DNA of 64,000 bases. It comes from Shewanella oneidensis MR-1. Its GTDB lineage: Bacteria > Pseudomonadota > Gammaproteobacteria > Enterobacterales > Shewanellaceae. This document shows, piece by piece, positions 27,241 through 36,561 of the stretch. The notes below the pieces were generated by a model. That model did not search any database and was not told where the DNA came from. It was given only the letters and a program-made list of their open reading frames with translations. The stretch lies in NCBI RefSeq assembly GCF_000146165.2, contig NC_004347.2, positions 1,860,001 through 1,924,000 on the forward strand. The letters are read 5' to 3'. How positions within the stretch are numbered: position 1 is the first letter of the stretch; the number at the start of each line of letters is the position of its first letter. The translations under genes were made by a program, and so were the position numbers.

Positions 27241-29106
27241 ATGTTAGAAAAGATCCGCGATGGTTCGCAAGGCGTGATTGCTAAAGGCATTCTCGTACTT
27301 GTGATTTTATCTTTTGCATTTGCAGGCGTGAGTAGCTATTTAGGCTCAACCTCCGAAGTCCCTGCTGCAGAAGTCAACGGTGATAAGATCACTAAAGCCG
27401 AGTTAGAACAAGCCTATCAGAGCGAACGTGCTCGTATGGAACAACAACTGGGTGAAATGTTTGCTGCGTTATCTGCTGACGAAAGATACCTAGAAAGCAT
27501 TAAGCAGAGCGTACTCGAACGTTTAGTGGCCGACAAACTGATCGATCAAGCTGCCGCTGCGATGGGGCTGCGCGTTTCTGACGAGCAAATTATTGAGGCG
27601 ATTAAATCCGAACCCGCTTTCCAAACTGACGGTAAATTTGATAACGAGCGTTATCAAGCCATTTTGCGCCAGTTAGGTTATCAACCACAAACCTTCAGAA
27701 GCATGATGCGCGTAGATATGACTCGTCGTCAGCTAACGGCTGCTTTGGTTGGAACTGAATTTGTTTTACCCGGTGAAGCAAAACAGCTAGCAGAGCTGCA
27801 AGGTCAAACTCGTGACATTCGTTATTTGGTCGTTGATTCTGCGCCATTCTTAGCCAAGGCATCTGTAACCGATGAGCAAGTGAAAAGTTACTATGACGCT
27901 AACCAAGGGCAATTTATGAGCCCAGAGAAGGTGAGCTTAGAGTATGTTGAATTAAATGCGGCGGATTTTGCCAAAGACAGTAAAGTGACTGATGAAGAAG
28001 CGCAGACTTACTATGATGAGCATAAAGCCCAATACGTTTCTAACGAAAAACGTTTAGCTGCGCATATCTTAATTGCTCTTGGTAGTGATGAGGCGGCCGC
28101 GAAAGCCAAAGCGGAAGATTTAGCTAAGCAACTCGATAACGGTGCTGATTTTGCTGCGTTAGCCAAAGCGAACTCTGAAGATACCTTGAGTGCAGAGCAA
28201 GGCGGTAAATTAGACTGGTTTGAACCCGGTGTAATGGACCCAACATTCGATACTGCACTTTTTGCATTGCAAAAAGGTCAGCATTCAGGTGTAGTGAAAA
28301 CTGATTTTGGTTTCCATATCATTAAACTGTTGGACATTCAGCCTGGTACCACAGTGCCATTTGCTGATGTCAAAACGAAGATTTTTGCTCAGTTGCAAGA
28401 GAAAAAAGCGGTAGATCAATTCTATAGCCTGCAAAGCAAATTGGCCGATACCAGCTACGAAGTACCTGATACTTTAGCCGAAACCGCGAAAGTGGTTGGT
28501 GTTGAGATCAAGACAACACCGCTATTTTCACGTGATGATGTGCCAGCAGCGCTGAATAAGCCCGATGTCGTTAAAGCAGCATTTTCAGACCCAGTGATGC
28601 GTCAAGGGCTAAACAGTGAAGTGATTGAGCTTGAGCCTAATCATGTAGTGGTTATTCGCATGAAAGAACATCACGATGCCGGTACTATGCCATTAGCAGA
28701 AGTGAAAGCGGATATTGCGGAGCGTTTAAAGCAAGAACAAGCAAACGAAGCGGCACGTGCTAAAGCTGAAGAGTTAATGGCACAAGTCAAAGCAGGCGCA
28801 GCTGATGTGAGCTTAACCGCTAAGACTAAGTTGGGTCGTGGTGCACAAGATGTCGATGCTGCTATTGTGGGTAAAGCCTTCCAAATGCCAACACCGAGTG
28901 CTGCACCAGTAGTAGGTACTGTTGGTTTAGCAAACGGTTACGCTGTGGTAGCTCTGGATAAAGTCAATGCGGCTGATTCTGTTAGTGATGAATTAGTCAA
29001 TGCGCTTAAACAACGCTTAAATGCACAATACAGCGAAGCGGATTACCGTGGTTTGATTGAGTCACTTAAAGCAAATGCGAAAGTGCTCTATCCTGTAGAA
29101 GGTTAA
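27241..29106 (+). CDS. ppiD: Periplasmic folding chaperone PpiD
   Basis: Inner-membrane-anchored periplasmic chaperone near the SecYEG exit. The 621-residue protein has an N-terminal transmembrane anchor (about residues 15-32, LVLVILSFAFAGVSS), a SurA-like N domain, one parvulin domain (about residues 265-365: EKRLAAHILIALGSDEAAAKA to KTDFGFHIIKLLDI) and a C-terminal helical region. E. coli PpiD has 623 residues. It ends the tig-clpPX-lon-hupB-ppiD block. Confidence 0.95.
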   Translation: MLEKIRDGSQGVIAKGILVLVILSFAFAGVSSYLGSTSEVPAAEVNGDKITKAELEQAYQSERARMEQQLGEMFAALSADERYLESIKQSVLERLVADKLIDQAAAAMGLRVSDEQIIEAIKSEPAFQTDGKFDNERYQAILRQLGYQPQTFRSMMRVDMTRRQLTAALVGTEFVLPGEAKQLAELQGQTRDIRYLVVDSAPFLAKASVTDEQVKSYYDANQGQFMSPEKVSLEYVELNAADFAKDSKVTDEEAQTYYDEHKAQYVSNEKRLAAHILIALGSDEAAAKAKAEDLAKQLDNGADFAALAKANSEDTLSAEQGGKLDWFEPGVMDPTFDTALFALQKGQHSGVVKTDFGFHIIKLLDIQPGTTVPFADVKTKIFAQLQEKKAVDQFYSLQSKLADTSYEVPDTLAETAKVVGVEIKTTPLFSRDDVPAALNKPDVVKAAFSDPVMRQGLNSEVIELEPNHVVVIRMKEHHDAGTMPLAEVKADIAERLKQEQANEAARAKAEELMAQVKAGAADVSLTAKTKLGRGAQDVDAAIVGKAFQMPTPSAAPVVGTVGLANGYAVVALDKVNAADSVSDELVNALKQRLNAQYSEADYRGLIESLKANAKVLYPVEG

Positions 29107-29177
29107 GAATAGAGGGATGACGCTCAGTTATCCCTTAGTAGTGCATTAACATGATGGTTTTGTTACTAAAAATATAA

Positions 29178-29212
29178 AAAAAAGGCCAAGTATTCACTTG
29201 GCCTTTCTATTT
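29178..29212. terminator. Terminator between ppiD and the Mop gene
   Basis: AAAAAAAGGCCAAG, loop TATTCA, CTTGGCCTTTCTATTT. It serves ppiD and, with the A run on the other side, may also serve the convergent Mop gene. Confidence 0.85.
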
Positions 29213-29275
29213 GTCTCTACAATGAATTGCTTAATGATGTTTGTTTAGCAAGCAGCAGAGATAATCATTATGGGT

Positions 29276-29488
29276 TTAATCATCAACGCCAATCATTACA
29301 CTGCTGGCTTTTATCAGCGCGTAGGCAGAATCTCCCACCTTTAAGTTTAAACGCTCACAGGAAGCTTTTGTGACGACAGAGGTTAATACCACGCCTGGTG
29401 CTAACTCGATGGTGACTTCATTGTTTACTGAGCCAATTTCAATCGCGGTAATTTTGCCACTTAGCGTGTTACGTGCACTGATCTTCAT
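29276..29488 (-). CDS. Single-domain molybdopterin-binding (Mop/TOBE) protein
   Basis: A 70-residue molbindin-type protein of the kind that binds molybdate in cytoplasmic oligomers for storage or homeostasis. It consists of one Mop domain: MKISARNTLSGKITAIEIG, then NNEVTIELAPGVVLTSVVT and a LNLKVGDSAYALIKASSVMIG end. These segments match the Mop repeat found also in ModE and ModC. It is monocistronic with an AAGGACAAAGA ribosome site. No mod transport genes are visible next to it. Confidence 0.9.
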   Translation of the reverse strand: MKISARNTLSGKITAIEIGSVNNEVTIELAPGVVLTSVVTKASCERLNLKVGDSAYALIKASSVMIGVDD

Positions 29489-29555
29489 TCTTTGTCCTTA
29501 GTAGTGTTGAATGGCTATGCTAGTTTAACCTATTGACAGCCATTTTCGGCAAATA

Positions 29556-29581
29556 AAAACGCCACTTGAGGTGGCGTTTTA
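29556..29581. terminator. Hairpin with flanking A/T runs downstream of fabV
   Basis: AAAACGCCAC, loop TTGA, GTGGCGTTTT. Symmetric, so it can end transcription coming from fabV on the minus strand. The palindromic element separates it from the fabV stop codon. Confidence 0.7.
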
Positions 29582-29597
29582 AATTAATTATTTAATT

Positions 29598-29863
29598 AGG
29601 GCGTGTTGACGTTTCAGGGTTATTTTTGCAGCAATTTGGCTGGCTTTTATGCAAGGCAAAGTCCGTGCAGTGTAGTTATTCTACATAAACGGACGATAAC
29701 GCGGCAGAAAAACCAGCCAAATGCTGCCCGAAGGGTTCGTCTGGCAAGCCCTTGCTCTTTGTCACTCGTCATTTGAGTAGAATAACTACACATCATTCCT
29801 CGTTTCGCGAGCACGAACTTGCCAGAACGAACAAAATTTAATCTCGAAACGTCAACACGCCCT
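29598..29863. repeat. MITE-like palindromic element with interleaved inverted repeats
   Basis: A 266-bp non-coding element bounded by perfect 18-bp terminal inverted repeats (AGGGCGTGTTGACGTTTC and its complement). Inside are three further inverted pairs: A, ATTTGGCTGG (29636) with CCAGCCAAAT (29712); B, TGTAGTTATTCTAC (29678) with GTAGAATAACTACA (29778); C, GTTCGTCTGGCAAG (29736) with CTTGCCAGAACGAAC (29818), imperfect. Their order is A-B-A'-C-B'-C', so B crosses A and C. The element is flanked by AT-rich TTAATTA-like sequence. I recall similar sequences repeated in Shewanella genomes. Confidence 0.85.
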
Positions 29864-29873
29864 AGTTAATTAA

Positions 29874-31076
29874 TTAAAGCTCAATCACATCGAACTCAAC
29901 GTAGGGGTTTACATCAGCGTCATAGTTGATGCCTTCGATACCAAAGCCAAATAACTTGATAAACTCGGCTTTATATTCTTGATAATCGGTCAGCTCTGAC
30001 AGATTCTCTGTCGTCACCTGAGGCCACAAATCACGGCAGTGTTGCTGAATGTCTTCACGCAATTCCCAATCGTCTAGACGTAGACGGTTGTCGCTGTCAG
30101 TTTCAGGTTTTGCACCATCGGCACGGAACAGACGCTCGCTGAACATGCGATAGATTTGTTCCATACAGCCTTCATGCAGGCCTTCTTGGCGCATTTTCTT
30201 AAACACCATCGCAATATACAGTGGCATCACCGGTATCGCAGAACTGGCTTGAGTTACAACGCTCTTAAGCACGGCAACGTTGGCGCTACCGCCTGTTACT
30301 GAAAGCTTGTCGTTTAAGGCTTTTGCAGCACGGTCTAAGTCCATTTTGGCTTTACCTAGTGCGCCATGCCAGTAAATTGGCCAAGTTAGTTCAGTACCAA
30401 TGTAGCTATAAGCAACGGTTTTACAGTTGTCGCTCAATACGCCAGCTTCAGCGAGCGCGTTAATCCACAATTCCCAATCTTGGCCGCCCATTACAGTAAC
30501 TGTATCGGCAATTTCTTGTTCTGTTGCAGGTTCTACTGTGGCTTCAATAATGCAGTCTTTATTGGTGTCTACGGCTGTTGCAGTGTAAGTCTCACCAATC
30601 GGTTTGAGCGCAGAGCGCACCAGCTCGCCAGAATCAGGCAGTTTACGTACTGGCGATGCTAATGAATACACCACCATATCCACTTGACCTAAGTCTTGTT
30701 TGATTAGCTCAATGACTTTTTGCTTTGCTTCATGGCTAAAGGCATCGCAGTTAATGCTTTTAGAATATAAGCCTTCAGCCTTAGCAAACTTATCAAAGGC
30801 GGCTGAGTTGTACCAACCTGCAGTACCAGGTTTAGCTTCGGTACCTGGTTTTTCGAAGAACACGCCAATTGTGGCTGCATCGCTACCAAAAGCGGCGGCA
30901 ATACGAGAAGACAGGCCGTAACCACTGGATGAACCAACAACAAGCACTTTTTTAGGGCCGTTGGCGATTTTGCCTTTGGCTTTGGTCAAGGCAATTTGTT
31001 CTTGGACGTTAGCTTCACAACCAACGGGATGAGTGGTGGTACAAATGAATCCACGAATTTTGGGTTTGATAATCAT
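29874..31076 (-). CDS. fabV: Enoyl-[acyl-carrier-protein] reductase (NADH), FabV type
   Basis: Catalyses the last reduction of the fatty acid elongation cycle and is the triclosan-tolerant alternative to FabI. The 400-residue protein begins [20 protein letters not shown], has the NADH-binding [11 protein letters not shown] segment near residue 48 and a Tyr-X8-Lys active site ([10 protein letters not shown], around residues 235-244), the spacing that defines FabV, and ends in the short [19 protein letters not shown] tail. ATG 31076 fits the family start; the frame open to 31136 does not. It lies downstream of sapF on the same strand. Confidence 0.96.
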   Translation of the reverse strand: MIIKPKIRGFICTTTHPVGCEANVQEQIALTKAKGKIANGPKKVLVVGSSSGYGLSSRIAAAFGSDAATIGVFFEKPGTEAKPGTAGWYNSAAFDKFAKAEGLYSKSINCDAFSHEAKQKVIELIKQDLGQVDMVVYSLASPVRKLPDSGELVRSALKPIGETYTATAVDTNKDCIIEATVEPATEQEIADTVTVMGGQDWELWINALAEAGVLSDNCKTVAYSYIGTELTWPIYWHGALGKAKMDLDRAAKALNDKLSVTGGSANVAVLKSVVTQASSAIPVMPLYIAMVFKKMRQEGLHEGCMEQIYRMFSERLFRADGAKPETDSDNRLRLDDWELREDIQQHCRDLWPQVTTENLSELTDYQEYKAEFIKLFGFGIEGINYDADVNPYVEFDVIEL

Positions 31077-31181
31077 GTTTAAGCTTCTTCTATCAAAATG
31101 ACAAATAGGATAAATACTTCGGCAACTAAATGGCATCTATTTTTAGCCAATTTACCTGAATATTTAAGTGGTTGGAGCAGT

Positions 31182-31967
31182 TTAACGTTTGTGAACAAAC
31201 AGGCTCTGCTCCTGAACAAGCCTTTGAGTATATTCGTGCTGAGGTGAATTAAATATCTGTTCTGTAGGGGCTTTTTCAACCATTACCCCTTTGTGTAATA
31301 CCATAATTTTATCGCTAACATGGCGAATAATATTGAGGTTATGGGACACGAAAATGTATGACAAACCTAAGTCTTTTTGCAATTTCAGCAACAAATTGAG
31401 GATTTGCGAGCGAACAGAGAGATCCAAAGCGGTCAGGGCTTCATCGGCGATAATGATTTTCGGGTTGAGCATGAGTGCTCGCGCTACGGCGACCCGTTGT
31501 TTTTGACCTTCAGAAATCATATGCGGATAAAAGTCAGAATGCTCGGGTAATAAACCAACTTTTCTAAGTGTGTCAATTACTTGAGTGTTACGCTCTTTCG
31601 CGGATAGCTGAGTATTAAAGCGTAAAGGTTCATCGAGCAATTGGCCAATAGTCAGTCTTGGGTTGAGCGACGTATTAGGGTCTTGGAAAATCATCCGAAT
31701 GAGGCGGCAGCGTTGTTTGATATTGCGGCTATCTAAAGCTTCGCCTTCGAAATAAATTTCACCACCGCTGCGAGGTTCTGCGCCCACTAAAATGCGTGCT
31801 AAGGTACTTTTGCCTGAACCCGCTTCACCCACGATGGCCAAGGTCTCACCGCGATTCAGCTCGAAGGAGACTGGGGCGAGGGCATCGTTATATTGGCGAG
31901 TAAAACCCTTATAACCAGTGTCGTATCTTTTAAAGAGATCGTTAACTTTAAGCAGTGGGGTCGTCAT
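31182..31967 (-). CDS. sapF: Sap peptide/polyamine ABC transporter, ATP-binding protein SapF
   Basis: One of two ATPases powering the SapBC channel. The 261-residue protein has Walker A GEAGSGKST, a Q-loop in RMIFQDPNTSLNPRLTIG, an ISEGQKQRVAVARALMLNP signature, where the usual LSGGQ is ISEGQ, Walker B IIIADEALTALD and the switch His (FVSHNL). I chose ATG 31967; a start at 32003 would overlap more of sapD. It overlaps sapD by 20 bp, so translation is coupled. The Sap system was named for antimicrobial-peptide sensitivity; the E. coli SapBCDF complex exports putrescine. Confidence 0.92.
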   Translation of the reverse strand: MTTPLLKVNDLFKRYDTGYKGFTRQYNDALAPVSFELNRGETLAIVGEAGSGKSTLARILVGAEPRSGGEIYFEGEALDSRNIKQRCRLIRMIFQDPNTSLNPRLTIGQLLDEPLRFNTQLSAKERNTQVIDTLRKVGLLPEHSDFYPHMISEGQKQRVAVARALMLNPKIIIADEALTALDLSVRSQILNLLLKLQKDLGLSYIFVSHNLNIIRHVSDKIMVLHKGVMVEKAPTEQIFNSPQHEYTQRLVQEQSLFVHKR

Positions 31968-32955
31968 TTGTCGTTTCACCGTGGTAAGGGAAATGGCAGG
32001 CAAAGTAGCGGTCTCTCGAATGACTTAAACTTGGCTGATTAACACATTTCTTTTGTGCTTCAGGGCATCTTGGCCCCAAGCGACAGCCAATGGGCAGATG
32101 TTGCAAAGCGGGTGCCGATCCTGGCAGCGTTGGCATAATCGCCTTGTGTGCCTCTATCCCTGAGTAATCCGGCATATTATCCAATAGCGCCTTAGTGTAG
32201 GGATGATAGGGCTGATTAATCAGTTCATCCGTTGGGCCTGACTCCATCACTTGGCCGCAATAGAGCACGGATAAGTGATCGCACCATTGGGCCAGCGTTT
32301 CAAGCTCGTGACTGATGATTAAAATCGACACGTTTTGTAGTTGGTTGAGCTGCGACAATAGGCGGAAAATTTGTGCTTGAGTGCTCAGCTCCATCGAGTT
32401 TGTCGGCTCGTCAGCAATCAATAATCTTGGCTGGTTGGCAATCGCCATGGCGATCATCACTTTTTGACATTCGCCCTCTGACAACTCCCAAGCGTAGCTG
32501 GACATGACTTTTTGCGGATTTTTAATGCCGACCTTGTGAAGCCACTTTTGCGCCGTGAGCTTGGCATGTTTATGCTTTTGCCAAAAATAGGCCTTAGGAT
32601 TTTTCGGCATCGCTTGCATAAGCTGACTGCCTACAGTTTGCGAAGGATCAAGGCTGCCTGAAGGGTCTTGGAAGATCATCGCCATATCCGAGCCCATCAG
32701 ATTACGGCGCTCCTTTGAACTCATGGCCATCAGATTATTACCATCCCACATCATGCGGTCGGCCGTAATGGTCCAGTTGGGGCCTGGGATCCCTAGAATG
32801 GCTCTGGCAAGCAGACTGCGGCCTGAGCCTGATTCCCCAACTAAGCCGTGGATTTCACCAGCATTGAGGGTCAAGCTCACTTTCTCAAGGGCCCGCACTT
32901 TGCCGTGGGGCGTGTCGAGTTCAATGGTCAGGTTTCTAACGTCGAGTAATGGCAT
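31948..32955 (-). CDS. sapD: Sap ABC transporter, ATP-binding protein SapD
   Basis: Second ATPase of the Sap transporter; in E. coli SapD also supports Trk potassium uptake. The 335-residue protein shows Walker A GESGSGRSLL, where the usual Lys is Arg (GSGRS, a substitution that I believe is also usual in SapD proteins), Q-loop IFQDPSGSLDPSQTVG, an LSEGECQKVMIAMAIA signature, Walker B LLIADEPTNSME, and the C-terminal oligopeptide-type cap with CRLGPRCPEAQKKC cysteines. It starts 3 bp after sapC. Confidence 0.93.
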   Translation of the reverse strand: MPLLDVRNLTIELDTPHGKVRALEKVSLTLNAGEIHGLVGESGSGRSLLARAILGIPGPNWTITADRMMWDGNNLMAMSSKERRNLMGSDMAMIFQDPSGSLDPSQTVGSQLMQAMPKNPKAYFWQKHKHAKLTAQKWLHKVGIKNPQKVMSSYAWELSEGECQKVMIAMAIANQPRLLIADEPTNSMELSTQAQIFRLLSQLNQLQNVSILIISHELETLAQWCDHLSVLYCGQVMESGPTDELINQPYHPYTKALLDNMPDYSGIEAHKAIMPTLPGSAPALQHLPIGCRLGPRCPEAQKKCVNQPSLSHSRDRYFACHFPYHGETTNDDPTA

Positions 32956-32958
32956 AGG

Positions 32959-33849
32959 TTAGTTTCTGATGGGCGCAAGCGCCGATCTTAAGCCATCGCC
33001 AACCAAGTTAATGGCAAGCACACTAAAGAGAATCGCAAGCCCTGGAATCGTCACAGTCCAAGGTGCGGTGAGTAAATTATCCATGCCTTGCGCTACCATA
33101 GCGCCCCATTCTGGGCTTGGGGCTTGAGCACCAAGGCTTAAAAAGCCGAGTGCGGCAATATCTAAAATCGCAGCAGAGATAGCTAAAGTGGTTTGAATAA
33201 TCACCACCTCCCAGACGTTCGGCATAATCACATACCAAAAAATTTGTATCGAATTGGCACCATCCAAACGGGCCGCAGTAACATACTCTTTCTGTAATTC
33301 TTCATGAACCGATTGATGAATTGAGCGCACAAATTGTGGCGTTAAGGCAATTCCTACCGCCCAAAACACGTTTTCAAGTCCTGGACCCATGACGGCAACC
33401 ACTAAAATTGCCATTAGTAGTGAAGGGATGGAGAGCAGCGCATCGAGTAAATGACCCAAAATACTGGACTTTAATCCACGCATCATTCCTGAAAGTGACC
33501 CGATGATAAATCCGGTAAACAGTGCTGTACCGACAATCATTAATGCCATACCAAAAGTCAAATGCGCACCATGTAGCAGGCGGCTAAAAATATCGCGGCC
33601 AAGATCATCTGTGCCTAAAAAGTGCGATACAGTTCCCGAGGGATCCCAAGAAGGTGGTAATAATAGGGCGCGTGGATCTTGAGCCTCAGGTGCGAAGGGA
33701 GCAATGAGAGGACCAAAGAGGGTGAGCAGCAGCAAAAAAGCAATGGTCCACAGCCCAGCTAAGGCAAAAGGGTTTGCCGAAAAATTTTGCCAGACCCGCA
33801 TCATAGGGGAGGCAATTTGATCTTCCTGATAAATTTTAACTGGAGGCAT
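32959..33849 (-). CDS. sapC: Sap ABC transporter permease SapC
   Basis: Inner-membrane permease of the DppC/OppC type. The 296-residue protein has an N-terminal cytosolic stretch, a first transmembrane segment at about residues 32-52, an extracytoplasmic HFLGTDDLGRDIFSRLLHGA segment characteristic of the family, further membrane helices and the coupling loop EEYVTAARLDGAN-like region written KEYVTAARLDGANSIQIFW. It overlaps sapB by 14 bp and precedes sapD. Confidence 0.93.
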   Translation of the reverse strand: MPPVKIYQEDQIASPMMRVWQNFSANPFALAGLWTIAFLLLLTLFGPLIAPFAPEAQDPRALLLPPSWDPSGTVSHFLGTDDLGRDIFSRLLHGAHLTFGMALMIVGTALFTGFIIGSLSGMMRGLKSSILGHLLDALLSIPSLLMAILVVAVMGPGLENVFWAVGIALTPQFVRSIHQSVHEELQKEYVTAARLDGANSIQIFWYVIMPNVWEVVIIQTTLAISAAILDIAALGFLSLGAQAPSPEWGAMVAQGMDNLLTAPWTVTIPGLAILFSVLAINLVGDGLRSALAPIRN

Positions 33850-34867
33850 AAAGATCTTTTCTGCTTAATGGATTGAAGACAGTATGCAGCACTTCAATCA
33901 AAATACTTAAAAAGATGATCAGCAAGGCGACAGCCAAGATCCCGCCTTGAATAACTGTATAATCCCGCTGATAAATCCCCGATACTAACCAAGAACCTAC
34001 ACCTGGCCATGAAAATATTACTTCCACAACAATAGCATAGCTAGCAAACGAGCCTAACATTAAACCCAAGTGCTTTAAAACAGGGATAAGCGCATTTGGT
34101 AAGGCATGGCGTAAAATAATGGTATTAGTATGCATACCTCTGGCTTCCGCTGCGCGGATAAAGGTTTGATTCATCACATTCATCATCGCAGAGCGTGTAC
34201 TGCGCACCACTACGGTAAAAGGTAGAACAGCGAGTGTGGTGGCGGGCAGAATGATATGCAATAACGCATCCTTAAAAGCCGGTATACGGTATTGCGAATC
34301 GGAAAGTAGGATATCGACCAGCATAAAACCAGTGACAGGTTTTATTTCATATAAAAGATTGAGTTGCCCCGAAATTGGCAGCCAACCGAGATCGACGCCA
34401 AACCACAGCGATAAATACAAACCTAACCAAAATACTGGAACAGAGTAGCCCGTAAGGGTAATGGCCATAATGGTATTTTGGGTAAGTTTATGCTGGCTCT
34501 GTGATGCTAAAACCCCTAAAGGAACACCTAAACCAATGGCAATCACCGCGGCCATGAAGGCGAGTTCAAAGGAGGCTGGGAGAACGGTACTCAACTCCAT
34601 TGCAACGCTTTGATGGGACGTGACAGATACACCTAAATTTCCGCCCAGTCTTTGCTGTAAATAAGCAATAAACTGCATCGCTTTGTTGCTATCTAATTTA
34701 TAGTCTTGCTCAATTTGGACCAACTGACTCGCTGAAGGTGAATGTATACCAGTCAGGGCAAAGGTGCGCTCAACTGGAAACTGGCCAGTTGCATAAAATA
34801 GCACACCAATCATGACGAGTGATGTCGCTAGGAATAAATTCAGGCGCCGCAGCAGGTATTTTAACAT
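33836..34867 (-). CDS. sapB: Sap ABC transporter permease SapB
   Basis: Inner-membrane permease of the DppB/OppB type, partner of SapC. The 343-residue protein has an N-terminal helix (MLKYLLRRLNLFLATSLVMI), a periplasmic loop, then about five membrane segments, with the coupling loop FIRAAEARGMHTNTIILRHALPNALIP. Its ATG overlaps the sapA stop codon by one base (TAATG-type coupling) and its end overlaps sapC. Confidence 0.93.
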   Translation of the reverse strand: MLKYLLRRLNLFLATSLVMIGVLFYATGQFPVERTFALTGIHSPSASQLVQIEQDYKLDSNKAMQFIAYLQQRLGGNLGVSVTSHQSVAMELSTVLPASFELAFMAAVIAIGLGVPLGVLASQSQHKLTQNTIMAITLTGYSVPVFWLGLYLSLWFGVDLGWLPISGQLNLLYEIKPVTGFMLVDILLSDSQYRIPAFKDALLHIILPATTLAVLPFTVVVRSTRSAMMNVMNQTFIRAAEARGMHTNTIILRHALPNALIPVLKHLGLMLGSFASYAIVVEVIFSWPGVGSWLVSGIYQRDYTVIQGGILAVALLIIFLSILIEVLHTVFNPLSRKDLYASS

Positions 34868-36492
34868 CAGTTAGTCTCCTGCGTGGTTTGGTTAGTTTTT
34901 ACAAAGGAAATGCCGCCAAAAGGTGTAAGTTGCATATCATGTACATTATTACGGGTTAAAGCGACCCGCTTTGCATGGGCTAAATTCAGCATGGGCACTT
35001 GGTCAGCTAAAAAAGCTTCGGCTTGTTGATAAATTTGTTTACGCTCGGCTTGAGTAGGGACTTCCCTTGCTCTATCTAAAATCGCATCAAACTCTTTATT
35101 ACACCAGCGAGAGCGATTATTGTTAGATTGCATCGATGAGCAACTCAGCAGTGGGGTGAAGAAGTTATCGGGATCGCTATTATCGGCATTCCAGCCTATC
35201 AGTACTGAGTCATATTCATCGCGGCTTAATCTCTGGGTAAAGACACTCCAGTCGTAACTGATGATATTGACTTTTACGCCGATATTGGCCAAATCCGATT
35301 GAATTAACTCAGCCGTTTTCAGTGTGTTAGGATTATAAGCCCTCGCAACAGGCATTGCCCAAATATCGATGCTCAGATTATTGATGCCAGCTTCTGTTAG
35401 CAGATCTCTGGCTTTTTGAGGATTGTAATCTAACAGTTTTTTATTGCTGTCGTAGGCCCATGAGGCTGGCGGGAGTACGCCAATCGCTTCTATCGCTGTA
35501 TTTTGATAAACAGCACGTAAGATATTTTGTTTATCCACTGCATGGGCAAGGGCGCGGCGCACTCGAACATCATCTAATGGTGGTTTTTGAGTATTAAAGG
35601 CCCAGAACGCCACGTTAAGCCCAGGTTGTGATTCGATTTTGAGCTGCTCATGTTGTTTGATAACTGGCAGTTCTCCCGCTTTGGGCAGGGCTGAAACACT
35701 GCAATCACCCGCGATCAGTTTGGCCAGTCTCACTGTACTTTTGGGAGTGATATCATAGACCAGCATCTCGACGTTCGCTGGCTCTCCCCAAAAGTCAGGA
35801 TTGCGGCGATAGCGAATATATTCGTTTTTAGCGTAATGTACTAAGGTAAAAGGCCCTGTACCGATGGCAAAATGGTCAACATTTTCAGGGTGACCCAGCG
35901 CAAGTTGTTGCTCGGCATATTCACTGGAGAGAATGACTGCAAAGTCAGTCGCTAAATTCGATAAAAATGACGCATCTTTTCGAGCTAAACGAAACACCAC
36001 TTCATGGTCATTGATTTTTTCGACACTGTTAACTTGCTCTGAAAAACCAATACTTTGGAAAAAAGGGTAACCGGTGCGCGAAACATCATGGTAAGGGTGA
36101 TGCGTGTCGATAATCCGATTGAAGGAAAACAGCACATCATCGGCGTTAAAATAGCGACTCGGTGTAAAACGGGATGAATGCTGAAACTTAACATTCTCCC
36201 TGAGTGTAAAACGATAGCTAAGACCATCATCACTTTCAGCCCAGCTAGTCGCCAGCGCGGGCACGAGTTGACCAGAGATAGCATCATAGTCCACTAAGCG
36301 GCTATAAATTTGGTGTGATGTAGCGTCGATAGTGGTGCCGGAGGTCACTAACTGCGGATTAAAAGACTCGGGATTCCCTTCGGAACAATAAACCAAACCA
36401 GAAGGGAGTCGTTGGGGGCCACATGCAACCAACAACCCACTCATGCAGAAAACGGCTGTTGTTAGGCAAAGGCGTCTTATTAGCACACTCAT
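34867..36492 (-). CDS. sapA: Sap ABC transporter, periplasmic solute-binding lipoprotein SapA
   Basis: Family 5 (peptide/dipeptide type) solute-binding protein of the Sap system. The 541-residue protein has a lipobox ending at Cys24 (LLVACG), so it is probably membrane-tethered, then the family segments CSEGNPESFNPQLVTSGTT, FRFTLRENVKF-like text and VRRALAHAVDKQNIL. The usual E. coli SapA has a plain signal peptide, so the lipobox is worth noting. It is first in sapABCDF and follows pspF, 69 bp away on the same strand. Confidence 0.9.
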   Translation of the reverse strand: MSVLIRRLCLTTAVFCMSGLLVACGPQRLPSGLVYCSEGNPESFNPQLVTSGTTIDATSHQIYSRLVDYDAISGQLVPALATSWAESDDGLSYRFTLRENVKFQHSSRFTPSRYFNADDVLFSFNRIIDTHHPYHDVSRTGYPFFQSIGFSEQVNSVEKINDHEVVFRLARKDASFLSNLATDFAVILSSEYAEQQLALGHPENVDHFAIGTGPFTLVHYAKNEYIRYRRNPDFWGEPANVEMLVYDITPKSTVRLAKLIAGDCSVSALPKAGELPVIKQHEQLKIESQPGLNVAFWAFNTQKPPLDDVRVRRALAHAVDKQNILRAVYQNTAIEAIGVLPPASWAYDSNKKLLDYNPQKARDLLTEAGINNLSIDIWAMPVARAYNPNTLKTAELIQSDLANIGVKVNIISYDWSVFTQRLSRDEYDSVLIGWNADNSDPDNFFTPLLSCSSMQSNNNRSRWCNKEFDAILDRAREVPTQAERKQIYQQAEAFLADQVPMLNLAHAKRVALTRNNVHDMQLTPFGGISFVKTNQTTQETN

Positions 36493-36561
36493 TTAAAAAT
36501 CATTATTTTATCGACTATGAATCGCTATTTTAGCAGTGCATCTCGCCCATGGGCAATCTGC

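Noticed and set aside
29598..29863. Fold the palindromic element as a terminator
   Set aside because: It is far too long, has no T run at a stem end, and a normal terminator-like hairpin lies separately at 29556-29581.
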